Source: Bacteroidaceae bacterium | GTDB taxonomy: Bacteria > Bacteroidota > Bacteroidia > Bacteroidales > Barnesiellaceae_A | Length of the DNA: 43,153 nt | Reading direction: 5' to 3' | Assembly: GCA_017522135.1 (NCBI GenBank) | Contig: JAFXAB010000035.1 | Span: 1-43,153, forward strand | In this document: positions 1 through 7,507 of the stretch, in pieces | How the letters are laid out: each line of letters starts with the position of its first letter | Position numbering within the stretch: the stretch's first letter is position 1 | Notes under the pieces: model-generated | What the model was told of the DNA's origin: nothing | Database searches by the model: none | What the model saw: only the letters and a program-made list of their open reading frames with translations | Program-made: the position numbers and the translations under genes

Positions 1-59
1 ACAACCGCAATGGTCAAAGGATTTTAAGTCCTTCGTGTCTACCATTCCACCATCCGGGC
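1..59 (-). tRNA. tRNA-Leu(TAA), partial
   Basis: On the minus strand the acceptor 5' strand GCCCGGA begins at 59, followed by the D arm and an anticodon stem closing the loop CTTAAAA, which gives anticodon TAA. The gene then enters the long variable arm expected of a class II leucine tRNA and runs off the window at position 1, so the T arm and the acceptor 3' strand are not seen. It lies 8 nt downstream of tRNA-Gly and is probably co-transcribed with it. Confidence 0.93.
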
Positions 60-67
60 AGACCATG

Positions 68-140
68 AGCGAAAGACGGGACTCGAACCCGCGACCCTAA
101 CCTTGGCAAGGTTATGCTCTACCAACTGAGCTACTTTCGC
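68..140 (-). tRNA. tRNA-Gly(GCC)
   Basis: A 73-nt cloverleaf on the minus strand. The acceptor stem pairs GCGAAAG with CTTTCGC, the anticodon loop TTGCCAA gives GCC, and the T arm carries GGTTCGAGTCC. CCA is not encoded at the 3' end. A Bacteroidetes-type promoter lies just upstream at 165-195, and tRNA-Leu follows directly. Confidence 0.96.
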
Positions 141-164
141 AGTTGCGATTTTTATTTGCGACGA

Positions 165-195
165 CAAAGATAGTGCGCTTTTTCGTGATAGCAAA
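165..195 (-). promoter_or_regulatory. Promoter for the tRNA-Gly/tRNA-Leu unit
   Basis: Read on the minus strand, a TATCTTTG -7 box (165-172) is preceded 19 nt upstream by a TTTG -33 element (192-195). This matches the Bacteroidetes primary sigma consensus and lies about 25 nt ahead of mature tRNA-Gly. Confidence 0.75.
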
Positions 196-291
196 ATTTT
201 TGGCTGTTTTTTCGGTATGTCGGTTGTTTAATGCTTCCAAATGGTGTTGCACTTTCTTGCCAAGTAGTACTATATGTAGCCTTCTGTAAAC

Positions 292-328
292 TACTCACCC
301 TTGCAAAGGTGGTTTGCAAGGGTGAGTA
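292..328 (-). terminator. Hairpin downstream of the GIN genes
   Basis: A perfect 16-bp stem (292-307 with 313-328) with a 5-nt loop lies 21 nt past the stop codon of the GIN gene at 350-997. The T-tract on the minus strand is weak (GTAGTTTAC), so it could be a terminator or an mRNA 3' stabilising hairpin. Confidence 0.65.
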
Positions 329-349
329 TAGGATGTGGGGTTTGTCTTA

Positions 350-997
350 TCAATGGTCGTGACGTATGGCTGCCTTGCGACCTGCGCGGTTTACCATACG
401 GGTGGGGCCGTTTATCTCTATCTCGCCACTGCCTACAACGTTGGCGTTGAGGGTCTCTGTGCAACGACAATCGATGCTTCCCGAGCCATTTACGGTGGCG
501 TCGAGGTACTCTACGCGAAATTCATCGGCATCTATATCGCCACTGCCGTTGACAGTGTACTCGGCTTTGTCGCATGTACCGGAAAGTTCTATGTCGCCAC
601 TACCTGATACCGTAGCAGTAAACTTTCGGTTGTCGAGATACTTTACTTCTATATCGCCACTGCCACTTACTATTGCGCACAATAGGTCGGGTGCTGTTAT
701 TATTACTTTTACATGCGAAACGTTGCTGTTTTCTTTACTTCCTACAACGAGCGACTTGCCCATGAGTGTAACGTTTACATTGGCTACTTGCGAGGGGTCG
801 CCGTATATGCTTACCTTTTGCTCATCGCGTTGCGTAAACTCGATGTCGAATGGAGCATTTGAAATGATGTTCTCAAAGTATCCTATATTGTCTACGTTTT
901 GAGTTACATAGTGAGTGTGATTGTCATCGTCGGCCCATGCCAAGCCGGTCGATAGGATGATGGCCATCGCTGTGGTTAAAAGATTTTTTGCTTTCAT
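350..997 (-). CDS. Secreted head-GIN domain protein (DUF2807)
   Basis: This 215-aa protein has an N-terminal signal peptide (hydrophobic core about residues 8-20, then AWA-DD) and so is probably periplasmic or surface exposed. From about residue 35 it matches the DUF2807/head-GIN pattern, a right-handed beta-helix-like fold. The repeated Gly-x-Gly-[DES]-Ile unit is visible as GSGDIEV, GSGDIELSG, GSGDIDAD, GSGSIDCR and GSGEIEI. No catalytic residues are recognisable, and the molecular role of the family is unknown. The gene lies 28 nt downstream of a second GIN gene on the same strand, so the two are probably one transcript produced by tandem duplication. Unlike its neighbour it has no lipobox. 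The C-terminus is short and basic/His-rich. Confidence 0.85.
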   Translation of the reverse strand: MKAKNLLTTAMAIILSTGLAWADDDNHTHYVTQNVDNIGYFENIISNAPFDIEFTQRDEQKVSIYGDPSQVANVNVTLMGKSLVVGSKENSNVSHVKVIITAPDLLCAIVSGSGDIEVKYLDNRKFTATVSGSGDIELSGTCDKAEYTVNGSGDIDADEFRVEYLDATVNGSGSIDCRCTETLNANVVGSGEIEINGPTRMVNRAGRKAAIRHDH

Positions 998-1025
998 GAT
1001 TTTATGTGATTAGGTATCTTTTTTA

Positions 1026-1739
1026 TTAATCAATGTCACGTACTACGTGTCCGCTACTTGTTACTTGTAATGTAGGTGGGCCTTGATACTTTATTTCTCC
1101 CATGCCGGTTGTGTGTGCTTCGAGGTGATCGTGAGCATAACACTCTATTTCGCCATTGCCTTCTATGCTTGCTTGCAACGTGCCTACATTCATTTTGTCG
1201 GCATCTATCTCACCGCGACCATTTACGATGTATTGTGCTTGTCGGGCTGTACCTCTGAGTGTGATGCTTCCATTGCCTATTATGGTGGCTGTCAGTTGTG
1301 GTACATCAAGTCCTACTACCTCTATATCTCCATCACCTTCTACTCGCAATGATTGCAGTGTGGCTTTTGTATCGGGTATGCCGGTTTGGGTGCTATCATT
1401 AGAGTATATAGTTGTGAGCCCCGGGTGTGTGATGAGTACAACCGGTTCTTCGTCTACCATAACCTTTACATTGTCGTTGTATTTTATTACCAATACACCA
1501 TCTACAACGGTAGTAGAGATGTGTGCTTGCACATTGCTCGGTGCATATATAGACATTGCCGGAGCACCGCTTGACACGTTTACCTCTATATTGTCATATA
1601 CGGCTATGCTGTTGTATTGCGATGATTGCTGTTGTTCGACAATACGGTTTTCGTAGTTTTTGTTGCCAACTACCATCTTATCGCAAGATGTTAGGATTAT
1701 GGCAAAAATTAAGAAAACTGATAAATAAATCTTTCTCAT
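1026..1739 (-). CDS. Head-GIN domain lipoprotein (DUF2807)
   Basis: A 237-aa predicted lipoprotein. I start it at the ATG at 1739 (MRKIYLSV...), because that gives a clean signal sequence with lipobox LTSC (Cys19). The longer frame opening at 1787 only adds residues overlapping the promoter. The C-terminal half carries the same Gly-x-Gly repeat series as its downstream neighbour (GDGDIEV, GNGSITL, GRGEIDAD, GNGEIEC, GMGEIKY), placing it in the head-GIN/DUF2807 family. The pair therefore consists of one lipidated and one soluble secreted copy. The function is not known. It is the first gene of a two-gene unit behind the promoter at 1776-1804. Confidence 0.85.
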   Translation of the reverse strand: MRKIYLSVFLIFAIILTSCDKMVVGNKNYENRIVEQQQSSQYNSIAVYDNIEVNVSSGAPAMSIYAPSNVQAHISTTVVDGVLVIKYNDNVKVMVDEEPVVLITHPGLTTIYSNDSTQTGIPDTKATLQSLRVEGDGDIEVVGLDVPQLTATIIGNGSITLRGTARQAQYIVNGRGEIDADKMNVGTLQASIEGNGEIECYAHDHLEAHTTGMGEIKYQGPPTLQVTSSGHVVRDID

Positions 1740-1775
1740 ACTATACATATTATTGGTTAATCGAATATTTTGTTG

Positions 1776-1804
1776 CAAATATATCAAAACAATCTATTAA
1801 CAAA
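1776..1804 (-). promoter_or_regulatory. Promoter of the GIN gene pair
   Basis: On the minus strand TATATTTG (1776-1783) is preceded by TTTG (1801-1804) at 17-nt spacing. It ends 37 nt ahead of the chosen ATG at 1739. Confidence 0.6.
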
Positions 1805-1855
1805 CAATAGTATATGATAAATAATAACAAAATTTATCTTAAATATTATGAAGTG

Positions 1856-2413
1856 TTATTTTTCGCCCCAAAAAAACTCGGGTGTCGAGGTTGTGTGGTT
1901 GATGTAACGGGCAAGTACAAAGAAATAGTCCGACAAACGGTTGACATATCGTTGTACGTTGTCGGCTACCTGGTGTTGCTCGGCAAGTGCACATATACAA
2001 CGCTCGGCGCGACGGCACACCGTGCGACACACGTGAGCCTGTGCGGCGGCTGCAGCTCCACCGGGCAATACAAATTTGCACAAAGGGGGTACTTGACTGT
2101 CGAGGTAGTCGATGCGTTGTTCAATGCAGGCAATCTCGTCTTCTTTGAGGCAACTTGCTTCATGCAGGGTTGTAGTCTCAAGGTCGGTGGCCAATGCCGA
2201 GCCTACAATAAACAAGCAGTCTTGTATGTGGCGCAATAATGCGGTGTCATCGCCCGCAGGCATCATGGCTACGAGCAGACCTATGTGAGCATTCAGTTCG
2301 TCGGTGGTGCCATAGGCTTCGAGACGAGTGTCGCACTTCGAGACACGTTTACCACCTACCAGCGATGTTGTCCCTTTGTCGCCGGTGGCTGTGTAGAGGT
2401 TACTTTTCTTCAT
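1856..2413 (-). CDS. Cob(I)yrinic acid a,c-diamide adenosyltransferase, PduO type
   Basis: A 185-aa enzyme of the PduO-type ATP:corrinoid adenosyltransferase family. It transfers the adenosyl group of ATP to Co(I) corrinoids, making adenosylcobalamin in the cytoplasm. The N-terminal ATP-binding signature ATGDKGTTS (residues 9-17), the YGTTDELNAHIG segment (34-45) and the Arg-rich helix RTVCRRAER in the C-terminal half are all present, and the length is normal for a one-domain enzyme. Its start overlaps the 3' end of the LOG-family gene by 14 nt, which indicates translational coupling in a four-gene operon with sufE and the M28 gene. No corrinoid riboswitch is seen nearby. Confidence 0.93.
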   Translation of the reverse strand: MKKSNLYTATGDKGTTSLVGGKRVSKCDTRLEAYGTTDELNAHIGLLVAMMPAGDDTALLRHIQDCLFIVGSALATDLETTTLHEASCLKEDEIACIEQRIDYLDSQVPPLCKFVLPGGAAAAAQAHVCRTVCRRAERCICALAEQHQVADNVQRYVNRLSDYFFVLARYINHTTSTPEFFWGEK

Positions 2414-2978
2414 GATTTATATTATTTAAAGCAGGAAACAATCGGCTTAATATACGACAGCAATGAGCTGCATCGTCAGCAACTTGGTACATGCCCACCT
2501 CGAGAGGTGAAGCAAATCGCTCTGCGTAGCAACGTTCAAGTTGTGCCAACAAAGGATTGAAAAATCCGCTTTTGTTGCACACTATGATTGGAGCCTTTAT
2601 ATAGCCCAATTTGCGACTTACATAGGCGTCGAAAAACTCGTCCATCGTACCGGCTCCTCCGGGTAGTACCACTACAGCATCGCTCTCGGCAAGTAGTTTG
2701 CGCTTGCGCTCGTGCATATCGACGGTTACACTCACTTCGTCGGCATAACTGCTTGTCATATTTTTCAAGGCAAAACGTTCAGGAATGATACCGTGTACCT
2801 TACCACCCGACTCCTTTGTTGCACGGGCAACTATTTCCATCGTGCCACAAGCCGAACCTCCATACACGAGTGTACAGCGGTGACTTCCTATCCAATTGCC
2901 TATCAAGGATGCATCTTCGTAGTAATGTTGGTCAAGTTGTTGCGACGAAGAGCAGAATACGGTAATCTTTTTCATCAT
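2400..2978 (-). CDS. LOG family protein (TIGR00730 Rossmann fold, lysine decarboxylase-like)
   Basis: This 192-aa protein has the hallmarks of the LOG family, whose characterised members are nucleoside 5'-monophosphate phosphoribohydrolases (cytokinin-activating type). Visible motifs are the Rossmann strand ITVFCSSS near the N-terminus, YGGSACGTME (39-48), the MHERK catalytic segment (88-92) and PGGAGTMDE (106-114). The older label lysine decarboxylase is misleading, because no PLP-binding features exist. The gene lies 21 nt downstream of sufE and overlaps the adenosyltransferase gene. The second codon is also ATG, so the start is uncertain by one residue. The physiological substrate cannot be read from the sequence. 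Confidence 0.9.
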   Translation of the reverse strand: MMKKITVFCSSSQQLDQHYYEDASLIGNWIGSHRCTLVYGGSACGTMEIVARATKESGGKVHGIIPERFALKNMTSSYADEVSVTVDMHERKRKLLAESDAVVVLPGGAGTMDEFFDAYVSRKLGYIKAPIIVCNKSGFFNPLLAQLERCYAERFASPLEVGMYQVADDAAHCCRILSRLFPALNNINHEEK

Positions 2979-2999
2979 CCAAGAGTCTTTGTTGATAGC

Positions 3000-3428
3000 T
3001 CAAGCATTTGCTTTGGTTTTAAAAGCCAAGGCATAGAGACGCATCTGTTTTACCATGGCTACAAGTCCATTGGAACGAGTGGGCGACAAGTGCTCCGTAA
3101 GACCTATTTCTTCAATAAAATGAAGGTCGGCATCCAATATCTCGTCGGGGGTGTGTTGCGACAAGACACGCACAAGTAACGAAACGATACCTTTTACAAT
3201 AATAGCGTCACTATCAGCTTCGTAGGTTATGATACCATCGTTATAATTGGCGTGTAGCCACACTCGGCTTTGGCAGCCTTCTATAAGGTTTTGAGTGGTT
3301 TTATGAACTTCATCGAGTGCGGGTAGAGCATTGCCCATGTCAATAAGCAACTGGTACTTATCCATCCAGTCGTCAAATACCGAAAACTCGTCGATAATCT
3401 CTTCTTGAATTTGTTCTATTGTCATCAT
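3000..3428 (-). CDS. SufE-family cysteine desulfuration protein
   Basis: A 142-aa cytoplasmic protein of the SufE family, which accepts persulfide sulfur from the SufS cysteine desulfurase and passes it on for Fe-S cluster assembly. The active-site segment EGCQSRVWL contains the acceptor Cys52, and the overall length matches the family. The C-terminal LSPTRSNGLVAM segment is also typical. It sits 10 nt after the M28 gene and 21 nt before the LOG-family gene, so it is an internal operon member. No sufS or sufBCD genes are in this window, so its partner must be encoded elsewhere. Confidence 0.93.
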   Translation of the reverse strand: MMTIEQIQEEIIDEFSVFDDWMDKYQLLIDMGNALPALDEVHKTTQNLIEGCQSRVWLHANYNDGIITYEADSDAIIVKGIVSLLVRVLSQHTPDEILDADLHFIEEIGLTEHLSPTRSNGLVAMVKQMRLYALAFKTKANA

Positions 3429-3438
3429 ATTTCATTGT

Positions 3439-4431
3439 TTATTTTTCTTCATAGATAACCGTTATGACGGTTTGTCCTACAGCCCCCAACATATATGTGT
3501 CGATGTGTTCTATTGTGTCGTCTGTAGTATGCCATTGGTCGAAGAATCCCGTTTCGGAATATCCGTTCATCTGTATAATGTCTATCGATGGAACTCCTGC
3601 CATATTCATATATATATGGTCGTCGGTGATGGCACCTCCCATAGAATTTACAAAAACCGAGGAGAAGCCCAGTCGCTCGGCACAATCCCACACTTTATCT
3701 ATAATATGCGAGGCATAATGTTGTGAGAAATATTCTCGATAGAAACAGTGTCCCGGCGCGCCCACCATGTCGAGTAATATGCCAAAACGGGCACGATAAC
3801 CTGCAACATGAGGTTGTGTAGCCCAATACCGTGAGCCGAGAGCCCAAGTGTCGGAGTTGTCGCCTTCAATCCACTCGGGTGCACCATAATCCTCGACATC
3901 GAAGAGGATAATATCCACGCCCATCGCAGGAGGTGTGACTCCTAAGTGTCGAGCTATCTCAAGCAGCACGCCTACACCGCTCGCTCCATCATTGGCTCCA
4001 TCAATAGGTAGGAGTCGATTTTCGGGATTGGGGTCGTGGTCGGCATGTGGGCGTGAGTCCCAATGTGCCGCGAGGAGTATACGATTGCTTTTTTCAGGAG
4101 CAAATTGAGCGATAATATTATACATAGGCACCTCCTTGCCATTGTACACTTCGACAGTAGCCTCTTGTACAATCACGTCGGCACCATGCCGGGTCATCTC
4201 ATTGGCGAGCCATTGTGCGGTATTCTTGTGTGCCATAGTGCCGGGTACGCGATGTCCCATGGCTACTTGTTGCGCCACATAATTATAGGCACTATCGGCA
4301 TTGAATGTGGGTATAGTTACAAGCGACTCTTGTTTGTTGTTATCCGAGGTCTTTGTTTTCATTCCGCCACAGCTGCATAGCGCAAGTAACAATGCAGTAA
4401 GTGCAATCGAGTATTTAGGCAACTTTTTCAT
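3439..4431 (-). CDS. M28-family lipoprotein, glutaminyl-peptide cyclotransferase-like
   Basis: A 330-aa predicted lipoprotein (signal sequence with LALCSC, lipidated Cys21). The M28 alpha/beta fold with its zinc site is visible in AHWDSRPHAD (His123), DGANDGASG (Asp148), FDVEDYG (Glu180) and a C-terminal HTTDDTIEHID. The arrangement resembles bacterial glutaminyl cyclases, which convert N-terminal Gln to pyroglutamate. An aminopeptidase activity cannot be excluded, since the two share the fold. It is the first gene of a minus-strand operon with sufE, LOG and the cobalamin adenosyltransferase. The -7 box at 4437-4444 lies only 5 nt before the ATG, so the transcript may be leaderless. Confidence 0.88.
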   Translation of the reverse strand: MKKLPKYSIALTALLLALCSCGGMKTKTSDNNKQESLVTIPTFNADSAYNYVAQQVAMGHRVPGTMAHKNTAQWLANEMTRHGADVIVQEATVEVYNGKEVPMYNIIAQFAPEKSNRILLAAHWDSRPHADHDPNPENRLLPIDGANDGASGVGVLLEIARHLGVTPPAMGVDIILFDVEDYGAPEWIEGDNSDTWALGSRYWATQPHVAGYRARFGILLDMVGAPGHCFYREYFSQHYASHIIDKVWDCAERLGFSSVFVNSMGGAITDDHIYMNMAGVPSIDIIQMNGYSETGFFDQWHTTDDTIEHIDTYMLGAVGQTVITVIYEEK

Positions 4432-4436
4432 AAGGG

Positions 4437-4458
4437 CAAAGATAAAACAAACGAGCGA
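4437..4458 (-). promoter_or_regulatory. Promoter of the M28-sufE-LOG-adenosyltransferase operon
   Basis: On the minus strand TATCTTTG (4437-4444) is preceded by CGCTCGTTTGTTT, nearly the same upstream block as in the two promoter copies ahead of thyA. The box ends 5 nt before the start codon. Confidence 0.65.
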
Positions 4459-4548
4459 AAAAATGTCAAGCTTGCCTGATTATTTCACGGCAGGAGTAGA
4501 ATATTTTGCCAATATATTTGCCACTTGTCGCATAATAGTCATTTGCTC

Positions 4549-5445
4549 TCAGAAACGCAAGATTGTACCTTGCGGTGTTACCGATAGAGTTGCCTCTATA
4601 CCCTCTATTATAGGATGATTGTCGGTAACATGTCCAATGGGAAATCCAAATGTTACGGGATAATTGTATCGTGCTACGCGGGCAGCTATCATTTCGTACA
4701 TTGTGGCACACATGCCCGGGTCTTCTTTGTAATCGGTAAACTGACCAACTATCAATCCGGCCAGACGGGGCAGTACTCCTGCCAGCTCCAGATTGTACAG
4801 CATGCGTTCCACCTTATAAGTGCGCTCGCCTACATCCTCAATAAAGAGTATGGTGTTTTCTTGAAAGATATCGTAGGGTGTACGCAACAATCCGCACAAC
4901 ACTGCCATATTACCTCCCACTATTTTTGCGCGAGCTTCTCCATGGCGATCGAAGGGGTGTGATTCGGCTTGGTATTGAGGCTTATCGCCGGAGAGAATGG
5001 CTCGTAAATAGCGAGTAGATTCTTGTGTGTCGGGCTCTAATGTGAGATGCTTGCACATAGGTGCGTGCAACGAGCATACTCCGGCATTTACCCACATTGC
5101 ATGTAAGGCCGATATATCGCTAAAACCGATTATCCACTTGGCATTGTCGCGTATCTCTTGCGATGTGATGCCATCCAGCAGGTGTACAGCTCCATATCCT
5201 CCACGAGCGCAGAGTATAGCCTTAACCTCGGGGTTGAGCAGTGCCATGCGTAGGTCGGATAAACGTTCTTCGGGTGTACCGGCAAAGTTGCCATGTGCAC
5301 CATAAGTATGTCTTCCCAATGCAATGTGATAACCCCACGACTCAAGACGTGCAACTGCCCCTTCGATATACTCGGGTAGTATCTTGCTTGATGGCGATAC
5401 AATAGCTATCGTATCGCCGGGTTGTAGTGCTTGTGGTATAATCAT
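4549..5445 (-). CDS. LD-carboxypeptidase (peptidase family S66)
   Basis: A 298-aa enzyme of family S66, which removes the terminal D-Ala from tetrapeptide muropeptides during peptidoglycan recycling. I start at the ATG at 5445 (MIIPQALQPGD), because the family begins with this PxxLxxGDxIxIVSPS element and the upstream 15 residues have no counterpart. The nucleophile lies in IIGFSDISALH (Ser109), and the catalytic His in GFPIGHVTDN near the C-terminus. The glycine-rich CARGGYGAVHLLDGI segment is also typical. No signal peptide is seen, consistent with cytoplasmic recycling. It follows the PCMD-like gene by 19 nt and is probably co-transcribed with it. Confidence 0.92.
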   Translation of the reverse strand: MIIPQALQPGDTIAIVSPSSKILPEYIEGAVARLESWGYHIALGRHTYGAHGNFAGTPEERLSDLRMALLNPEVKAILCARGGYGAVHLLDGITSQEIRDNAKWIIGFSDISALHAMWVNAGVCSLHAPMCKHLTLEPDTQESTRYLRAILSGDKPQYQAESHPFDRHGEARAKIVGGNMAVLCGLLRTPYDIFQENTILFIEDVGERTYKVERMLYNLELAGVLPRLAGLIVGQFTDYKEDPGMCATMYEMIAARVARYNYPVTFGFPIGHVTDNHPIIEGIEATLSVTPQGTILRF

Positions 5446-5464
5446 GATGCGATAAAATGAAGTT

Positions 5465-6427
5465 TTAGTATTCAAGATATATATTGTCAATCAGAAGGAT
5501 TGTGCCTTCTGCTCCTACAAAGGCTGTACCACAACCCGATGATGCCATAACAAGCATATGAGTAACCTCTTCGTCGGGAGCTCCCCAGCCAATCTCTTCT
5601 ACGGGTACTATATTGCCTTTGCTGTTTATGCACGAATAGCTGCGCTTGCCATGGAGCAAATCCATATAGGGTCGGAAGTAAGGTTGAGTACTTATATCTC
5701 CATAGTTTACATTGATAGAATAACCATTAACCCAGCCGTCGGTCGATTGCGTAAAACGCTCACGGCCGGTGCCTACACGGTGGGCATATACATTGCCTTT
5801 TTCGTCTTCCCAACGATGCTGTAGTAGAATGTAAACCTCGGCACTGTCGGGCCCTTGTACCACTTTTTTGGGGCTGAGGCCGGTCGAATAGATGCGATTG
5901 CCATTGTCTGACATTTTTAGATTGTAGTCGAAAACCAACTTCTTGGGATGTTTGGTAAAAGGTATACCCATAGTCATCTTTGAGTATGGACTATTGACCG
6001 AGCGTATAGGCTCATACAATTCACCCAGATATATAGAACCACTGATGAGTACCTCTATATCTATCATTCCCAGTACACGTACAACCTCGAGTTTCGATTC
6101 GAGACGTGCACATAATCCTTCGTTTTCTCTCTTCTTGGGGGTCACTGTGCAACTTACCTTCTTTATGCCCACTACGTTGGCATAGGCATTGGAAGTAGCC
6201 CAAGGCGATCCGCCTATATTGCGATATGCAATTGCTCCATCTATTACAGAGTCGGGAGCAATGGCATATAGTGTACGCTCCTTTCCGCCCAATATGGGCG
6301 ACTCTTTGATATGGCGTGTAACCCAATGCTCAAAGTCGGCAAAAGGGATAGCCTCGCGATGCTGAGCCATCGCGGGCAGTGAAATAATGAGTAAGAGTAA
6401 TGAAATGTAAAAGTTGTGTAGTTTCAT
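5465..6427 (-). CDS. Secreted PCMD-like (putative carbohydrate metabolism domain) protein
   Basis: A 320-aa exported protein. I start at the ATG at 6427, which gives a clear signal peptide ending PAMAQ, while the longer frame opening at 6499 adds 24 non-hydrophobic residues. The body is beta-rich with a pattern I associate with Bacteroidetes PCMD proteins: VSGSIYLGEL-type strands, FDYNLKMSD, and a C-terminal MLVMASSGCGTAFVGAEG...LLIDNIYLEY ending. That assignment is from recognition of the pattern and is moderate. The biochemical role of PCMD is unknown, although these genes often accompany glycan-utilisation or outer-membrane functions. It precedes the LD-carboxypeptidase gene. An inverted repeat (6431-6477) lies directly before its start. 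Confidence 0.65.
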   Translation of the reverse strand: MKLHNFYISLLLLIISLPAMAQHREAIPFADFEHWVTRHIKESPILGGKERTLYAIAPDSVIDGAIAYRNIGGSPWATSNAYANVVGIKKVSCTVTPKKRENEGLCARLESKLEVVRVLGMIDIEVLISGSIYLGELYEPIRSVNSPYSKMTMGIPFTKHPKKLVFDYNLKMSDNGNRIYSTGLSPKKVVQGPDSAEVYILLQHRWEDEKGNVYAHRVGTGRERFTQSTDGWVNGYSINVNYGDISTQPYFRPYMDLLHGKRSYSCINSKGNIVPVEEIGWGAPDEEVTHMLVMASSGCGTAFVGAEGTILLIDNIYLEY

Positions 6428-6430
6428 GTT

Positions 6431-6477
6431 TGTGTAATTCCAAGTCTTTCGATAATATAAGTGTGCGAAATTACACA
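6431..6477 (-). promoter_or_regulatory. Inverted repeat ahead of the PCMD-like gene
   Basis: TGTGTAATT (6431-6439) is the reverse complement of AATTACACA (6469-6477), separated by 29 nt, immediately upstream of the start codon at 6427. The upstream arm on the minus strand overlaps a weak TAATTTCG -7-like box, so this could be an operator or an mRNA leader hairpin. Confidence 0.4.
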
Positions 6478-6573
6478 TTTTTTGCCAATTTGTATCCAAT
6501 ACATGGGCTTTAAATACTGAGAATATGGAAAAAATTCTGTGTCAAAAAAAATACCCTGTCTCTGTTTTTTCTT

Positions 6574-6595
6574 CGCTCGTTTATTCGTACCTTTG
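6574..6595 (+). promoter_or_regulatory. Upstream promoter copy for thyA-dfrA
   Basis: CGCTCGTTTATTCG is followed directly by a TACCTTTG -7 box (6588-6595). The same 22 nt recur exactly at 6658-6679. No clear TTTG -33 element is seen at the usual distance. Confidence 0.55.
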
Positions 6596-6657
6596 AGAAA
6601 AATCTCGAAGATACTATTACTCGCTGTGAAAAACATTGAAGTAAACTTCATGTTTCT

Positions 6658-6679
6658 CGCTCGTTTATTCGTACCTTTG
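6658..6679 (+). promoter_or_regulatory. Proximal promoter copy for thyA-dfrA
   Basis: This is an exact second copy of the 22-nt block, with TACCTTTG at 6672-6679, 20 nt upstream of the thyA ATG. The position is right for a short 5' leader, so this copy is the more likely principal promoter. Confidence 0.65.
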
Positions 6680-6699
6680 CTATTATAAATAATCATCCT

Positions 6700-7494
6700 A
6701 TGAAACAATATCTCGACCTATTGCAACACGTTCTTGATAATGGTACGCGCAAAGAAGACCGTACCGGAACGGGTACTATCAGTACCTTCGGATACCAAAT
6801 GCGTTTTAATTTGGAGGAGGGTTTCCCGCTGCTTACTACCAAAAAATTGCACTTGAAGTCTATTATACACGAGTTGTTGTGGTTCTTGGCCGGTGACACC
6901 AATGTAAAGTATTTGCAAGACAACGGTGTGCGTATATGGAACGAATGGGCTGATGAAAATGGAGATTTGGGTCATATCTACGGCTATCAATGGCGCTCTT
7001 GGCCCGATTATAAAGGCGGTCATATAGACCAGATTCAGGAGGTGGTGGATGCAATTAAGAATAATCCCGACTCGCGCCGTATCATTGTCAATGCGTGGAA
7101 TGTTGCCGACCTGCCTACGATGAAGTTGCCTCCTTGTCATGCCTTCTTCCAATTCTATGTGGCCGATGGACGATTGAGTTTGCAACTATATCAACGCAGT
7201 GCCGACATCTTCCTGGGTGTGCCTTTCAATATTGCGTCGTATGCACTTCTCTTGCAGATGATGGCGCAAGTAACAGGCCTCAGAGCGGGTGACTTTGTGC
7301 ACACACTTGGCGATGCACATATCTATACCAATCACCTTGAGCAAGTGCGTTTGCAACTTACCCGTGAGCCTCGTGCACTGCCTCACATGATTATTAACCC
7401 CGAGGTAAAGTCTATCTTCGATTTTAAATATACCGATTTTCAACTTACCGACTACGACCCTCATCCGCACATTGCAGGTGTTGTGGCGGTGTAA
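6700..7494 (+). CDS. thyA: Thymidylate synthase
   Basis: A 264-aa enzyme, the same length as E. coli ThyA, converting dUMP and 5,10-methylenetetrahydrofolate to dTMP and dihydrofolate in the cytoplasm. The N-terminal RTGTGT phosphate loop, the catalytic LPPCHAFFQ segment (Cys146) and the folate-binding C-terminal YDPHPHI region are all present. The dihydrofolate reductase gene begins 13 nt downstream, so product dihydrofolate and its recycling enzyme are made from one transcript. Two identical promoter-like blocks lie upstream. Confidence 0.98.
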   Translation: MKQYLDLLQHVLDNGTRKEDRTGTGTISTFGYQMRFNLEEGFPLLTTKKLHLKSIIHELLWFLAGDTNVKYLQDNGVRIWNEWADENGDLGHIYGYQWRSWPDYKGGHIDQIQEVVDAIKNNPDSRRIIVNAWNVADLPTMKLPPCHAFFQFYVADGRLSLQLYQRSADIFLGVPFNIASYALLLQMMAQVTGLRAGDFVHTLGDAHIYTNHLEQVRLQLTREPRALPHMIINPEVKSIFDFKYTDFQLTDYDPHPHIAGVVAV

Positions 7495-7507
7495 CTTTTT
7501 TATAGTA

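Noticed and set aside
1814..2239. A 141-aa plus-strand frame over the cobalamin adenosyltransferase
   Set aside because: It overlaps the conserved adenosyltransferase frame throughout and has a biased, signal-less composition.
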